This document shows positions 1 through 10,400 of a DNA stretch of 21,582 nucleotides, one piece after another; position 1 is the stretch's first letter, and each line of letters opens with the position of its first letter. Made by a program: the position numbers and the translations under genes. Under the pieces are notes generated by a model, which worked only from the letters and a program-made list of their open reading frames with translations, searched no databases and was not told where the DNA came from. The stretch spans positions 234,948 through 256,529 of the forward strand of contig NW_004457640.1 in NCBI RefSeq assembly GCF_000313135.1, written 5' to 3'. This DNA is from Acanthamoeba castellanii str. Neff. Its lineage: Eukaryota; Discosea; Longamoebia; Acanthamoebidae.

Positions 1-382
1 TTGGGACATTTATCACGAAATTTTCCTGCATCGTGTCCCATAATACCTGCGGAAATAGGTGGTTGACGTGTAACAACAGGCGTTGGCGTTCACATGCGAG
101 CGGACTAGCATGCTCGCAGAGCCAAAGCTATACAACACTTCAATAGAGCCAACAGTTCAAGTGTTCCAGTACTACTGTCAGAAAAGATGATGTGCCACAG
201 CAGCCAGCAGTGGGCCCTGCGACATTGTACGCGCCATCAACTGCCTGAACTTGTGGCTGCCCGGTTGGTTGGCGGAAACAACCAGAGCTGAGCTTACAGA
301 TTTGCGTACAAGCAAAACATGGGGCATCCGTGTTTTGTATTTTGTTCAGCTTCCAGGCGGCACAGGGTAAGATTGCAGCTGC
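1..382. other. Window edge, no gene recognised (3' flank of BRAP)
   Basis: No reading frame here resembles a known family and no tRNA-like fold was found. The stretch lies downstream of the BRAP stop codon, so part of it is probably BRAP 3' UTR. No AATAAA polyadenylation signal is visible just past the stop. Two short inverted repeats are present: TGGGACA at 2-8 with TGTCCCA at 34-40, and TGCGAGC at 95-101 with GCTCGCA at 112-118. Both are short enough to be chance. Confidence 0.5.
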
Positions 383-3159
383 TTACTTGCCCCTCTTCTT
401 GCCTCCTCGCGCGCCTCTTCGCGTGGGTGAGGGCTTCTCCGTGATCAGCAGCGAACCCTCTTTCAGTTCCTGTTCGTGCACCACGCAACCACTTGTGAGT
501 TGCAGCACTTGGCCACGACATGGCACGGCACGGCACGGCACACGACATCAACAGCACACAGGCAGAATGAGACGTGTACCTCTCCAGAGTCCTCGATCTT
601 GTTCTTGGCGTCGATGAAGAACATGAGATCCCGCACCTGCTCCTCGAGTTCCTTGATGCGCGTCTCCGTCGCCGCGCTCTGGGTGCGGAGCGCCTCGGCA
701 GCCTTCTGCGCCTGCTCCTTCCACTCGGCCTGGTGGTGCGTCAAGGTCTCATTGTACTGTTGCAAGCACACACGACACGCACGCGTTTGATTGTGTGAGT
801 CGCGGCAGGCCTCGCAAAATGGATCGCCAGTGGGTGAGTACCTGCTTGAGCTCCTTCACGTCTCGCTGGTACTGGCTGATCTTCTTCTCGAGCTGAGTGA
901 TCTTCTTTTTCGACTTGTGCTGCGTCTGGTTGAGCTCGTTGATCGAGGCGAGTAGGCCCTGCTTCTCCTCCTTCTCCTTCTTCAGCTCGTGCTCCAGATG
1001 CTGCACCTTCTCACCCTTCTGACTCTCCACCACCTGCACACATGTTGCGGTAAGCGTTTGTGGTTTGCAAACATGCTTAGACTTGCCGACTTCTTCTTTA
1101 CCTGGAGTTGGTGCTCCCAGAATTGGCGCTGAGACTCGAGCTGTGACGTCAGCAAGTAGGTGTACTCCATCGCCACCGCCGTGCGCTTGCTCTGTGGTGC
1201 AACGACCGAGCGCACAAACACGCCAGCCACAACATCACATGCAAAGATGAAATAAGAATAAGAAGAATAATAAAATCAACAAATAAATAAGCAATGGATG
1301 AACAGGACTTGTAATACTAATCTGCTATTGCTTCGGAGTGGAGCGCAGAAGACGAACCTCGAGAATGCCCTCCTTGATCTCCTCGTCGATTTGTGTTTCT
1401 GGGCCGGGTAGTTCCACCAGCTTGCCGTCGGCTTTGCTTTGGATCAGTCGATGCACGTAGCTGGCGTTCGCCGACAGATAGGGAAGAATTAGCTGATGAC
1501 GAGAGCACTGGCCATGAACATGGGTCCGACAGGGGACAGGAAAAAGGAGGAAAAGGGTACTTGTCGCCGGCATAGTCCCACACGCGCTGCGATTCGAGTT
1601 CGAGCGCGTAGGTGTGTTGCGTCTCGAGCCAGTGGTTGTTGGCGTGGCCGCCCTTGTATCGACCACAGCCGATGTGGCCGCAGATGAGACAAATCCACAG
1701 CGACTCGGACTGTCCGCACACGCTACACTCTGACGCGTGCACCGAGTCCTGTGTTGTTTTTACCGTGCAAGCGCGAGTCACAGTCAACTACATGTAGCTT
1801 GTTACACTACAGTACTACATGTCGTACTGCAACGTACCTGGCAAAATCGACACACCGGGCAGCTCGAATCGCGCCACTTGGAGAGGCACAGACAGTGGAA
1901 GGTGTGGTTGCACACAGTCGTGAGGATGCCCGTCACGCTCGTGTCCAATCGGTCTGTTCAGAACGTGGATCGTGGGTGAGTCGAGGCGCGGCTTGGATGG
2001 AATTCGAAGCAGGCGGCTTTATTTGATCAGAGGAGGTGGTACCGAGGCAGACGGGGCAAGTGGGCAGCTCGTTGGTGCCACACGGAGGCAAGATCGGCTC
2101 CATGGACGACCCATCCACAAACTCGACCGACTTCACGAACCCCACGCGGCACTCCTCTGACTATAGTGTAGCACGCGCACGACGAATGCAGTCAAGCGAC
2201 CGCCCAGTGTGTGCGTGTCGTGTCGTGTGTGTGTGTGTGTCGTTTGTGTGTGTGTGTCGTTTGTGCGTGTGTGTGTGTGTGTGTGTGTCGTTTGTGTCGT
2301 GTGTGTGTGCCGTGTTACCTCCATGGAATTGTACATCTTGCCGTTGTACTCGAGGTAGAACTGGTCCGCCATGACCTGCTGCCGGAACTCCAATAGAACG
2401 GCGTACCGACCTGGCACTTTCTCCCTGTGTGTGCAGAGACAGAAAACACGCAAATGAGACGGCGGCGAGAGACGAAAGCAACACACACGCAGGAGTCTCG
2501 TGTGACACGACATGCACTCACGCGCGCACAGCGCCGCACACGCGCATGGAGAGGGAGCAAGGTGTGTCGTACGTGTAGGTCACCACGCGCATGCGAGCGA
2601 TGAGCTTCTGGTAGGGCGCCACGAACTGACAGAAGTCGGCCACCGCCATCCACGAGGGCACGGCCAGAACCGCCACTATCAACGTCCATTTTGGCTGTCA
2701 CCACGCCAACATACGGAACAAGAAGAGTGTGAGCACATAGCCCAATAAATCACAGAACTCAAATTAATTGATTTCAATGAATAAGAATAAACCGGCAGGG
2801 TGGGGTACGGGCAGTTGGCCACGCTTGGCCGCGGTGGTGGTGGTAGGATCCTTGTAGAGATGCACGACGCCCTTGATGACCTCGATGAAGGGATTGCCCA
2901 CGGAAACGCGCACAACGTCTTCATCACCAGCGGGCTTCCCCTCCTCCTCTTCACTCAGTTTCTCCTTCTCTGATCTGCTTTTTCGCAGTATGTCCCGGTA
3001 CGAGGGCTTGCTTGCATCGTCGCCAGCGCTTCCTCCATCTGCCGCATCGCCAGGCGAATCTGTCCTGTACTCCATGATGCGCTGGCGTTTCTCGTCGTAG
3101 GCGATGTTGTTGGGAAGGCTGCTCTGATGTCCGAACACGCCCACTTTCAGTCTATACAT
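383..3159 (-). CDS. BRAP: BRAP-type RING E3 ubiquitin ligase (BRCA1-associated protein orthologue)
   Basis: Exons, in coding order: 3159-2809, 2694-2573, 2424-2319, 2154-2043, 1953-1838, 1748-1561, 1460-1358, 1191-1102, 1033-842, 756-580, 469-383; 1644 nt, 547 aa. Domain order matches animal and plant BRAP. An RRM-like BRAP2 domain occupies about 85-193 (VSVGNPFIEV, FYLEYNGKMYNS). A RING-H2 finger follows at about 226-270 (CPVCL, CNHTFHCLCLSKW, CPVCRFC). A UBP-type zinc finger spans about 275-345 (CSVCG, LWICLICGHIGCGRY, HANNHW, RVWDYAGD). A long coiled coil runs about 380-515, and a basic tail ends in GGKKRGK. Human BRAP dampens Ras/MAPK signalling by inactivating KSR and is a cytoplasmic ubiquitin ligase; the same role here is inferred. 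The start at 3159 gives a short beta-like MYRLKV opening. The 1561/1460 junction rebuilds GDNYVHRL, as in human BRAP, which supports the splice calls. The exon 4 acceptor (CAGAG) has a competing AG two bases upstream. Confidence 0.93.
2208..2315. repeat. GT/CGTTTGT microsatellite in a BRAP intron
   Basis: This is a long, imperfect GTGTGT tract broken by CGTTTGT units. It fills most of the BRAP intron at 2155-2318. On the coding strand it reads as an ACAC/AAACG tract next to the donor. Its frames are open only because of the repeat. Confidence 0.9.
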
Positions 3160-3330
3160 CCACCAGATCTCTTTCGCTTGTTTCTTTGTGAATTAATTCA
3201 GACAGATGAACTGCAACTGCTCCTTCTACGCGCTACCCCCCCCCTTTCTCTTTTCCCTTCATTTCTTTCCGCGAAGCCAGGCCAGGAATGTGATGACTAC
3301 ATTCTTTTGTGTTGCAGTGCAGCCTTGGTG

Positions 3331-4808
3331 CTAGTCATAGCGCACGATGTTCTTTACCATCATTTGTCGCGACCAGTGGGTGACGTCGGGGTCCTCGAGC
3401 GGCAGGAAGTCGGATCGCACGATCTTGGCGCGTTGGATGAGATAGCTCCACCCTTCGTCACCTCCGTCGTCGGCCTCAGCTGTCGTCGCAGCCGGTGGTG
3501 CTCGAGCAGCACCGCCCTTGGCTCCGCCGCGGGCTCGTCCGGCCTTGCCTCCGCGCGCCGCCTTGCCCTTGCCCCCCTTGCCCTTCTTTGACTCGCCTTC
3601 ATTGGCGCCCACCCACGCCAGCTCGTTGCCCACATTGTCGTCCTGGCGATCGATCGCCTATCAGCACCTATCACACGCGACACGCGACACGCGACACGCA
3701 AGAGGGGCTGTTGTGTACCTCGTCGATGCGCACGTAGACGCCCTCGACCACGCCGTCGTGGAAGGCCGATTGGCTGTTGAGCAGCTCCTCGTAATCGGCG
3801 CGTGACAGCTTGCCGTTCTTGAGCAGCGGCACCGTGTGGATGCCGGTGCCCTCCAGCAGCTGGTCCCTCGAGCGTCGGCTCAGGAACCGTCCTGCGGTGC
3901 AATACATTTAATACATTTAATAAATAAATAAATAGGAATAAAAATCGAATAACCCAAGCGCACCCTTCTTCTTGTCGTAGATGTCGAAGGCGAGGAAGAG
4001 GTCGGGCAGGTTGGTGTAGTGGATCGAGTGCCGTGCGTACAACCTGCCACGCACCACTTCGGCTTAGCCCAAAACACACGAACATGTGCGTGTGCGTGTG
4101 CGGTGGTGGCCACGAACCACTCGCCGAAGAGGATGCGGTCGGGGGTCAGCACTTGGTGCAGGCCCGGGTGCTTCTCGGCCCAGCTCTCCAGTTGCCGCCA
4201 CTGTGGCACAAACACGCGCGCGAGGCCTCGGTCAGTCACCCAAAGACGTGTGCGTCGCTTGAATTGACTGATACAATCACGCCACGCATGACGACGAGAG
4301 TATGGCACCTGCGCCTGGGTCTCCGTGTTGACGTAGTGCGAGCGGTTCTGGAAGAGCAGCTTGTGGTCCGGCGTGATGCTGATGCCCAGATTGCTTCCGT
4401 CCACCTGGTCGTTATAAATGTTTATAAACGTTTGCGCCAGCCGTGGAGCAGAAACAGAGAGACAGCCAAGAGTTGCGGTGCAGCGCGAGCGGGTTGCGCA
4501 CCTTCTCCTCCACGCTCACGGTGGACTCGTACCACACGCGGGCCTCGTCCTTGGCCATCACCAGGTCTGGCCACCCACCGACGGCACCGTCAGTTTGGTT
4601 GGACATCACAATATTTCACAGATAGAGCTGGCGTAATTTCACGTTTGCAACTTGTGGATGATTATTGTTTTTTTTAAAAATCTAATAATAAATAATAAAT
4701 TAATAATCAAAAAAATGTACCGTCACGGCCAACGCCACCACCGGCGTCGAATATGTGGCGGGTTCGTGGGAACTTGACCAACTGGTGACTGTCGTCCTCC
4801 TTTTGCAT
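3331..4808 (-). CDS. ATP-dependent RNA ligase (RNA_ligase / Rnl2-like nucleotidyltransferase)
   Basis: Exons: 4808-4721, 4566-4502, 4404-4309, 4200-4118, 4043-3964, 3891-3719, 3642-3331; 897 nt, 298 aa. The covalent nucleotidyltransferase motifs are all visible. Motif I is EKVDGSN with the AMP-accepting Lys at 51, rebuilt across the 4502/4404 junction. The motif III region is ILFGEW at 106-111. Motif IV is VEGVYVR with Glu187. Motif V is RAKIVRSDF at about 266-274, followed by a conserved HWSR near the end. In this family the enzyme is adenylated on Lys, moves AMP to a 5'-phosphate RNA end and seals a nick. A K/G/A-rich insert of about 45 residues (about 211-250) sits between motifs IV and V. 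No separate kinase or phosphatase domain is present. The start at 4808 (MQKEDDSHQLV) is the nearest ATG that leaves the conserved KFPRTRHIFD opening intact. The gene is divergent from the one at 4993. Whether it repairs tRNA or other RNA cannot be told from sequence. Confidence 0.85.
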
Positions 4809-4992
4809 GGCTGTTGTGTGGTTGTTGCTTGCTTTGTGCGTCTCCGACGAGTGCAAATAAACGTGTGCGAGGTTGAGAAAAGAACGAAAATGGGTCTTCA
4901 CTGAGACCAGAATCAAAAATCATGATAAAAAAAAACTACGGGTGCAAGCTAAGAAATGGACGAAAGAAACGATAAACAGAAAAAAAAGGGGG
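4809..4992. promoter_or_regulatory. Shared divergent promoter region (RNA ligase / small mitochondrial protein)
   Basis: The 184 bp between two diverging start codons must hold both 5' UTRs and promoters. It is A-rich towards the + gene (A8-A9 runs near 4927 and 4980). I see no clear TATA box. A short inverted repeat, GGTCT then six bases then AGACC, lies around 4892-4907. The regulatory role is inferred from geometry only. Confidence 0.45.
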
Positions 4993-5623
4993 ATGAGACG
5001 TACGACGCAGGGAACAGTCCAGCGGGGCACCACCACCCGCCAGTGCGTGCGCCTGGCTTTGCGACCAGCAGGAAGCTTCGTCCCCGCAATGGCGCTCCGC
5101 CTGCCGACTCAGCGCCTCTACGCCACCGGTACCCCCCAATTTTTTTCCTCACAAGGCTCGTGTTGAGCCTTACCGGATGGCTTCATGGCGCTATCGGGGG
5201 GGGGGGTGAGACAGAAGGCACGAACAAGGACGTGCTGGAGTGGACGTGTGCCGAGGTGGTTCGCCACCTGAAAGAGCGCACCGACCCGCCGGTCAACCAG
5301 TCCCTCCTCGACGGCTTCGACGTGCAGGAGATCAATGGTGCCACGACAGCCACCGCACGACGCGCACACGCACACGCACCTGCACTACCGCACGCACACG
5401 CGCATTTGATTGCTTTGAGGTTTGTGCTAACGTTGCGGCGTTCGTGTGCGCGAACATGCTTCATTCAGGCTTCGCGCTGGCGTCGGTGCGTCCGCCCACC
5501 CTGTTCCGTATGATCAAGGAGCAGGTGGAGCAGGGTCCGAGCGCCGACAAGATCGAGGTCTCCGACCAGCTCCTCCAGGACACTCTCCTCGGCACCGCCA
5601 CCTACTCTATGCAGAGGCGATGA
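4993..5623 (+). CDS. Small putative mitochondrial protein with a SAM-like helical core
   Basis: Exons 4993-5128, 5215-5337 and 5469-5623; 414 nt, 137 aa. I do not recognise the family. Residues 1-45 are rich in Arg, Thr and Ala with no acidic residue (starting MRRTTQGTVQR, ending RLYAT), as in a mitochondrial targeting peptide. A second in-frame ATG (MALRLPTQ) lies at residue 33. The mature part begins with EWTCAEVVRHLK, continues with NQSLLDGFDVQEING, and then FALASVRPPTLFRMIKEQ. The opening Trp, the helix and the LLDGFDVQEING-like segment recall SAM-domain spacing, but the match is loose. The splice joins preserve phase (ACC G/AA GGC and AAT G/GC TTC). Intron 1 holds an 11-G tract 8 nt before the acceptor. 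The gene converges on the thioredoxin reductase with 160 bp between stop codons. Confidence 0.6.
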
Positions 5624-5755
5624 GCAAGTACCCACCCACAAACACATCAATCAATCATCACGTGCTTCCTTGTTGAAAACGATCAACAGCGACATCAAAA
5701 CAAGAAAGAAACGAAAACATGGTGGACATGTCTAAAATTTGCACGACAATATTTG

Positions 5756-5761
5756 TTTATT
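5756..5761 (-). other. Probable AATAAA polyadenylation signal of TrxR
   Basis: Read on the minus strand, AATAAA occurs 23 nt past the thioredoxin reductase stop codon in an A/T-rich patch. This is a normal position for cleavage and polyadenylation in a compact protist genome. Confidence 0.5.
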
Positions 5762-5783
5762 TTTATCTTGTTAAAATAAGAGT

Positions 5784-7113
<1,330 letters not shown>

Positions 7114-7479
7114 CTTTGTTGTGTAGTGTGCTGTGGGGAAGTGGGGGCTTCTTGCTGGTAGAAGAGGGAAGTTGATGCGTCCGGCGCGCCCAAGATGAAA
7201 GGCTGATTGCTTCGTTGTGAAGATGAGATGATTAAAAAACAAGTTGTTGCGGGTGGAGTGTAATAAATAGGCTCTCCGGGGTGGCGGGCTGCAGAGCGTG
7301 CTCAGCCGCTTCAGACGTCCGTGCGGGCCGGCTGACGTCACGAACAAACATACCGCCGCGGGGATAAAAATTCCGAGAACGGACGTTAGACGGGGCATTT
7401 CTCGAATTCCAGGATCGAAATAATTCCCAATAGGCAATGTCCGTTGCACTGCACGAGACCGCGAAAGCTTGCCTCTTCT
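7114..7479. other. Spacer between TrxR start and flippase stop
   Basis: Both flanking genes read on the minus strand, so these 366 bp must hold the flippase 3' UTR and the TrxR promoter and leader. No independent gene is seen. The minus-strand frame of TrxR exon 1 remains open through the whole spacer, which is unusual in this AT-richer patch. No clear TATA box or AATAAA for the flippase was found. Confidence 0.5.
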
Positions 7480-10400
7480 TCACGTGCAAAACGCGGTCGC
7501 TTTGCGGGAACCAACGAGCGGCTCTGTCTCGTCTCCGCGCAGCGTGTTGGCGGAGGCGGAGAGGAACCCGTAGTACGCGGCCGTGCGTTGGCGAAGCCGC
7601 GCCCGCAGCCAGTACTCGCGCATCACGCTCCAGTCGCTGGGGAAGAAGCACCGCAGCACACTGTACCGCGCCACACGGGCCATCATCAGCTTCGGACCCG
7701 CACACCCGCACCCGCACGCACGACCACCCACGCCACACACGACGAGAAGGTGACGACGAGGAGGAACCTCTTGAAGGTGAGGTCGGGCAGCAGGCTGCAC
7801 ACGACGAGGGCGACGTAGGTGAGCCAGAACGAGGAGCTGGTGAACAAGGCGACTGTTTGGAGGAGTGCAAACAGAAGAGAAGAAGGAACTGTGTCAGTCT
7901 GGGCGTGGCGAGGAAAAGCAGCAACGCAGAGGGAAGAAGCAAACACGTACAGAAGGCCCAGTAGATGTGGTTGTCCCAGCCGCGCACGTGCGGGATGAGG
8001 CCGTAGATGGAGATGAAGAAGAAGTAGACGCCCAGGCTGCCCCAGAACACGAGGTGGTGGAACACCGTCCACGTACTTGTAGCAGCATTCACATGTGTAA
8101 GCCAATCCGGACAAGGGAGAAGAACGAACGACGTACTTGGTTTCGATGGCCAGCTTGAGGGTGACGATGGTGATGGCGGACGTGGAGATGGTGATGCCGA
8201 ACAAGAACATGTCCATCGGATGACCGTTGGGGAGCACTAGAGGCGCGAAGAAAGGTGTGATTTGGAGGAGCAACGGGTATGTAGCGAGCCCATCAGCACG
8301 CACGCACACACGCTCGCACACGCACGCGCACACAAGTAACCAGTACCTGCGGTGGAGATGACGAGGGCGAAGAAGAATATGAGGGCCGAATGGAGCACCG
8401 CGCTGCCCAACCACCAGAAGAAGGTCTGTGTGCCGATCAACCAACCAACCAACACCGAGAGAGAGAGAGAGAAACAGGCCTGGTTAGCCCTGTCAAATAG
8501 TTGATTAGAGAGAAAAGAAAGGGCGGAGCGTGCCTTGAAGTTGAACTCCTTGTTCAGTCGGGAGCGCGAGTAGAGGCTGGGAAACTGGAGCAGCGCCTCT
8601 TGCGGGACGTCCCTGCAGGGAGAGCCAAGCGTGTCAAGGACGACAAACCAGCTCAACCAATTGATTCCTTCACCAGAAGGGTGTGTGGGGCGGGCACGGA
8701 CCGATCCCAGAGGCCGACGAGGAGGACTGGCAGCGAAGTAAATACAATATTGAACAGCACGATGATCCACGAGTCGAACAGAGTCTACGCATAACAGAGC
8801 CAGGATCAGTTCCACGACACCCATAAAAACACTCGGCACAGCGCAGGCTGAGGACACGCACATGCACATGCACACGCACACGCACACGCACACGCACACG
8901 CACACGGCCTTACCTGTCCCGAGAATCCGTTGAAGAAGGAAAAGTAAAACTGAGGAAGGGTGAAGGTCGCGTTCCTGCACCACCGCACCGACAGAGGCTT
9001 AGATCCAACTCTTGCACGCTGCGCGTCGTGTGTGTGTTGTGTGTTGTGTGTGGAGGGCGTGTACTTGTAGAAGTAGTATTGGATGAGGGTGGAGATGCGG
9101 AGGTAGGAGTAGCGGCCGTGAACAAGGAGCAGCTTCTTGAGGAAGCGGAACTGGGCGATGGCGTAGTCGGATGAGCGCGAGGCCTGCGAGCCCTCCTTGC
9201 CGATGATGCCGATGCCTACGTGCGCGCTGCGGATCATGGACACATCGTTGGCACCATCGCCTATCGCCAGCGTGGTGTGGCCCTCGGCCTTGATCAAACT
9301 CACCACCGCAGCCTGCCACGTCACGTAAGAACCCACCAATCAGATGGTGCCCAACCGTATGTGATTACATTGTAACATTAAATATATCAGTTCTCACCTT
9401 CTGTTTGGCCGACACACGGCAGCAGATCACCGACTGGCACAGCTTCGACAGCTCCCGGAACTGGACCTATCGGCCATGTAACCAATGATTGTCAGAATGA
9501 CAAATAAAACTAACTAGACGATCGAATAATGTGGAGTCGGACAAACCTTGTGGTCTTCGAGGGCGAAGCCGAGACTCAGTCCGTCGATGATCAGTGCACA
9601 CTTCTTGGTCTGGAGCAATGACAAAGAAGAGAAGTTCAAGCTTCAAAGGTGAGCTCAGCTAAAACAGCGCATGTCGAAGGAGGTGGTGAAGACGATGAAG
9701 TGCATGTGTGGCTGGTGACGGGAGGAGGTGTGTACGGGTCCGGCTGCTCGAAGGCGGGCGAGGGAGGAGTCGAGGGTGTGCTGGCAGGCCTGGGTGGTCG
9801 AGGTGTTGACGCACAGCAGCTCCATGGTCTCGTCCAGCACATGCGCCGAGTAGCCGATGTTGATCGCCGTCTCCTGCTTGTCGCCCGTGAGCACCCACAC
9901 CTTGATCCCGGCCTGAATGCAGATCGCCATAGTGTCGACATCGTCAGTCGTGCTCTATATCAAAACATATGAGATGTGGGTGATGTCGACGTAATACGTA
10001 CGTGTGCGAGGTCGCGGAGGGTCTCGGGGACGCCGTGCTGGAGCTTGTCCTCGATGGCGGTGGCCCCGAGCAGGAGCAGGTCGCGTTCGATCAGCTCGGC
10101 CGCACGCGCGACCGTGTCCTTCCGGTGGTGCACGGCGATGGCCGCCTTCTGGTAGACGTAGAGCCATCGGTCGAACTGGGCCTGGTCCATCGTTGCCATC
10201 GACACCAGCAGCGTCCGCAATCCTACGTGGTGCCACGTCACATGCAATCTGTGAGCACACATGTACATGTGTACATGTGAAGATGAAGACGAGGAGGAAT
10301 GCATGGTACGCACCCTTCCGCGCGTAGTGGTTGATATGCTGCTCGGTCTGGGCGATGTAGTCGTATTCGGCGGCGCTGAGCTTGTCCTGAAGCTTGCCGA

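Noticed and set aside
2160..2500. His/Thr-rich open frames over the GT microsatellite
   Set aside because: They are translations of an intron repeat. The BRAP exons on either side join in phase without them.
3360..4085. 241-aa minus-strand open frame overlapping the RNA ligase gene
   Set aside because: It crosses several introns of the ligase in a different frame and has no domain resemblance, only Arg-rich low-complexity sequence.
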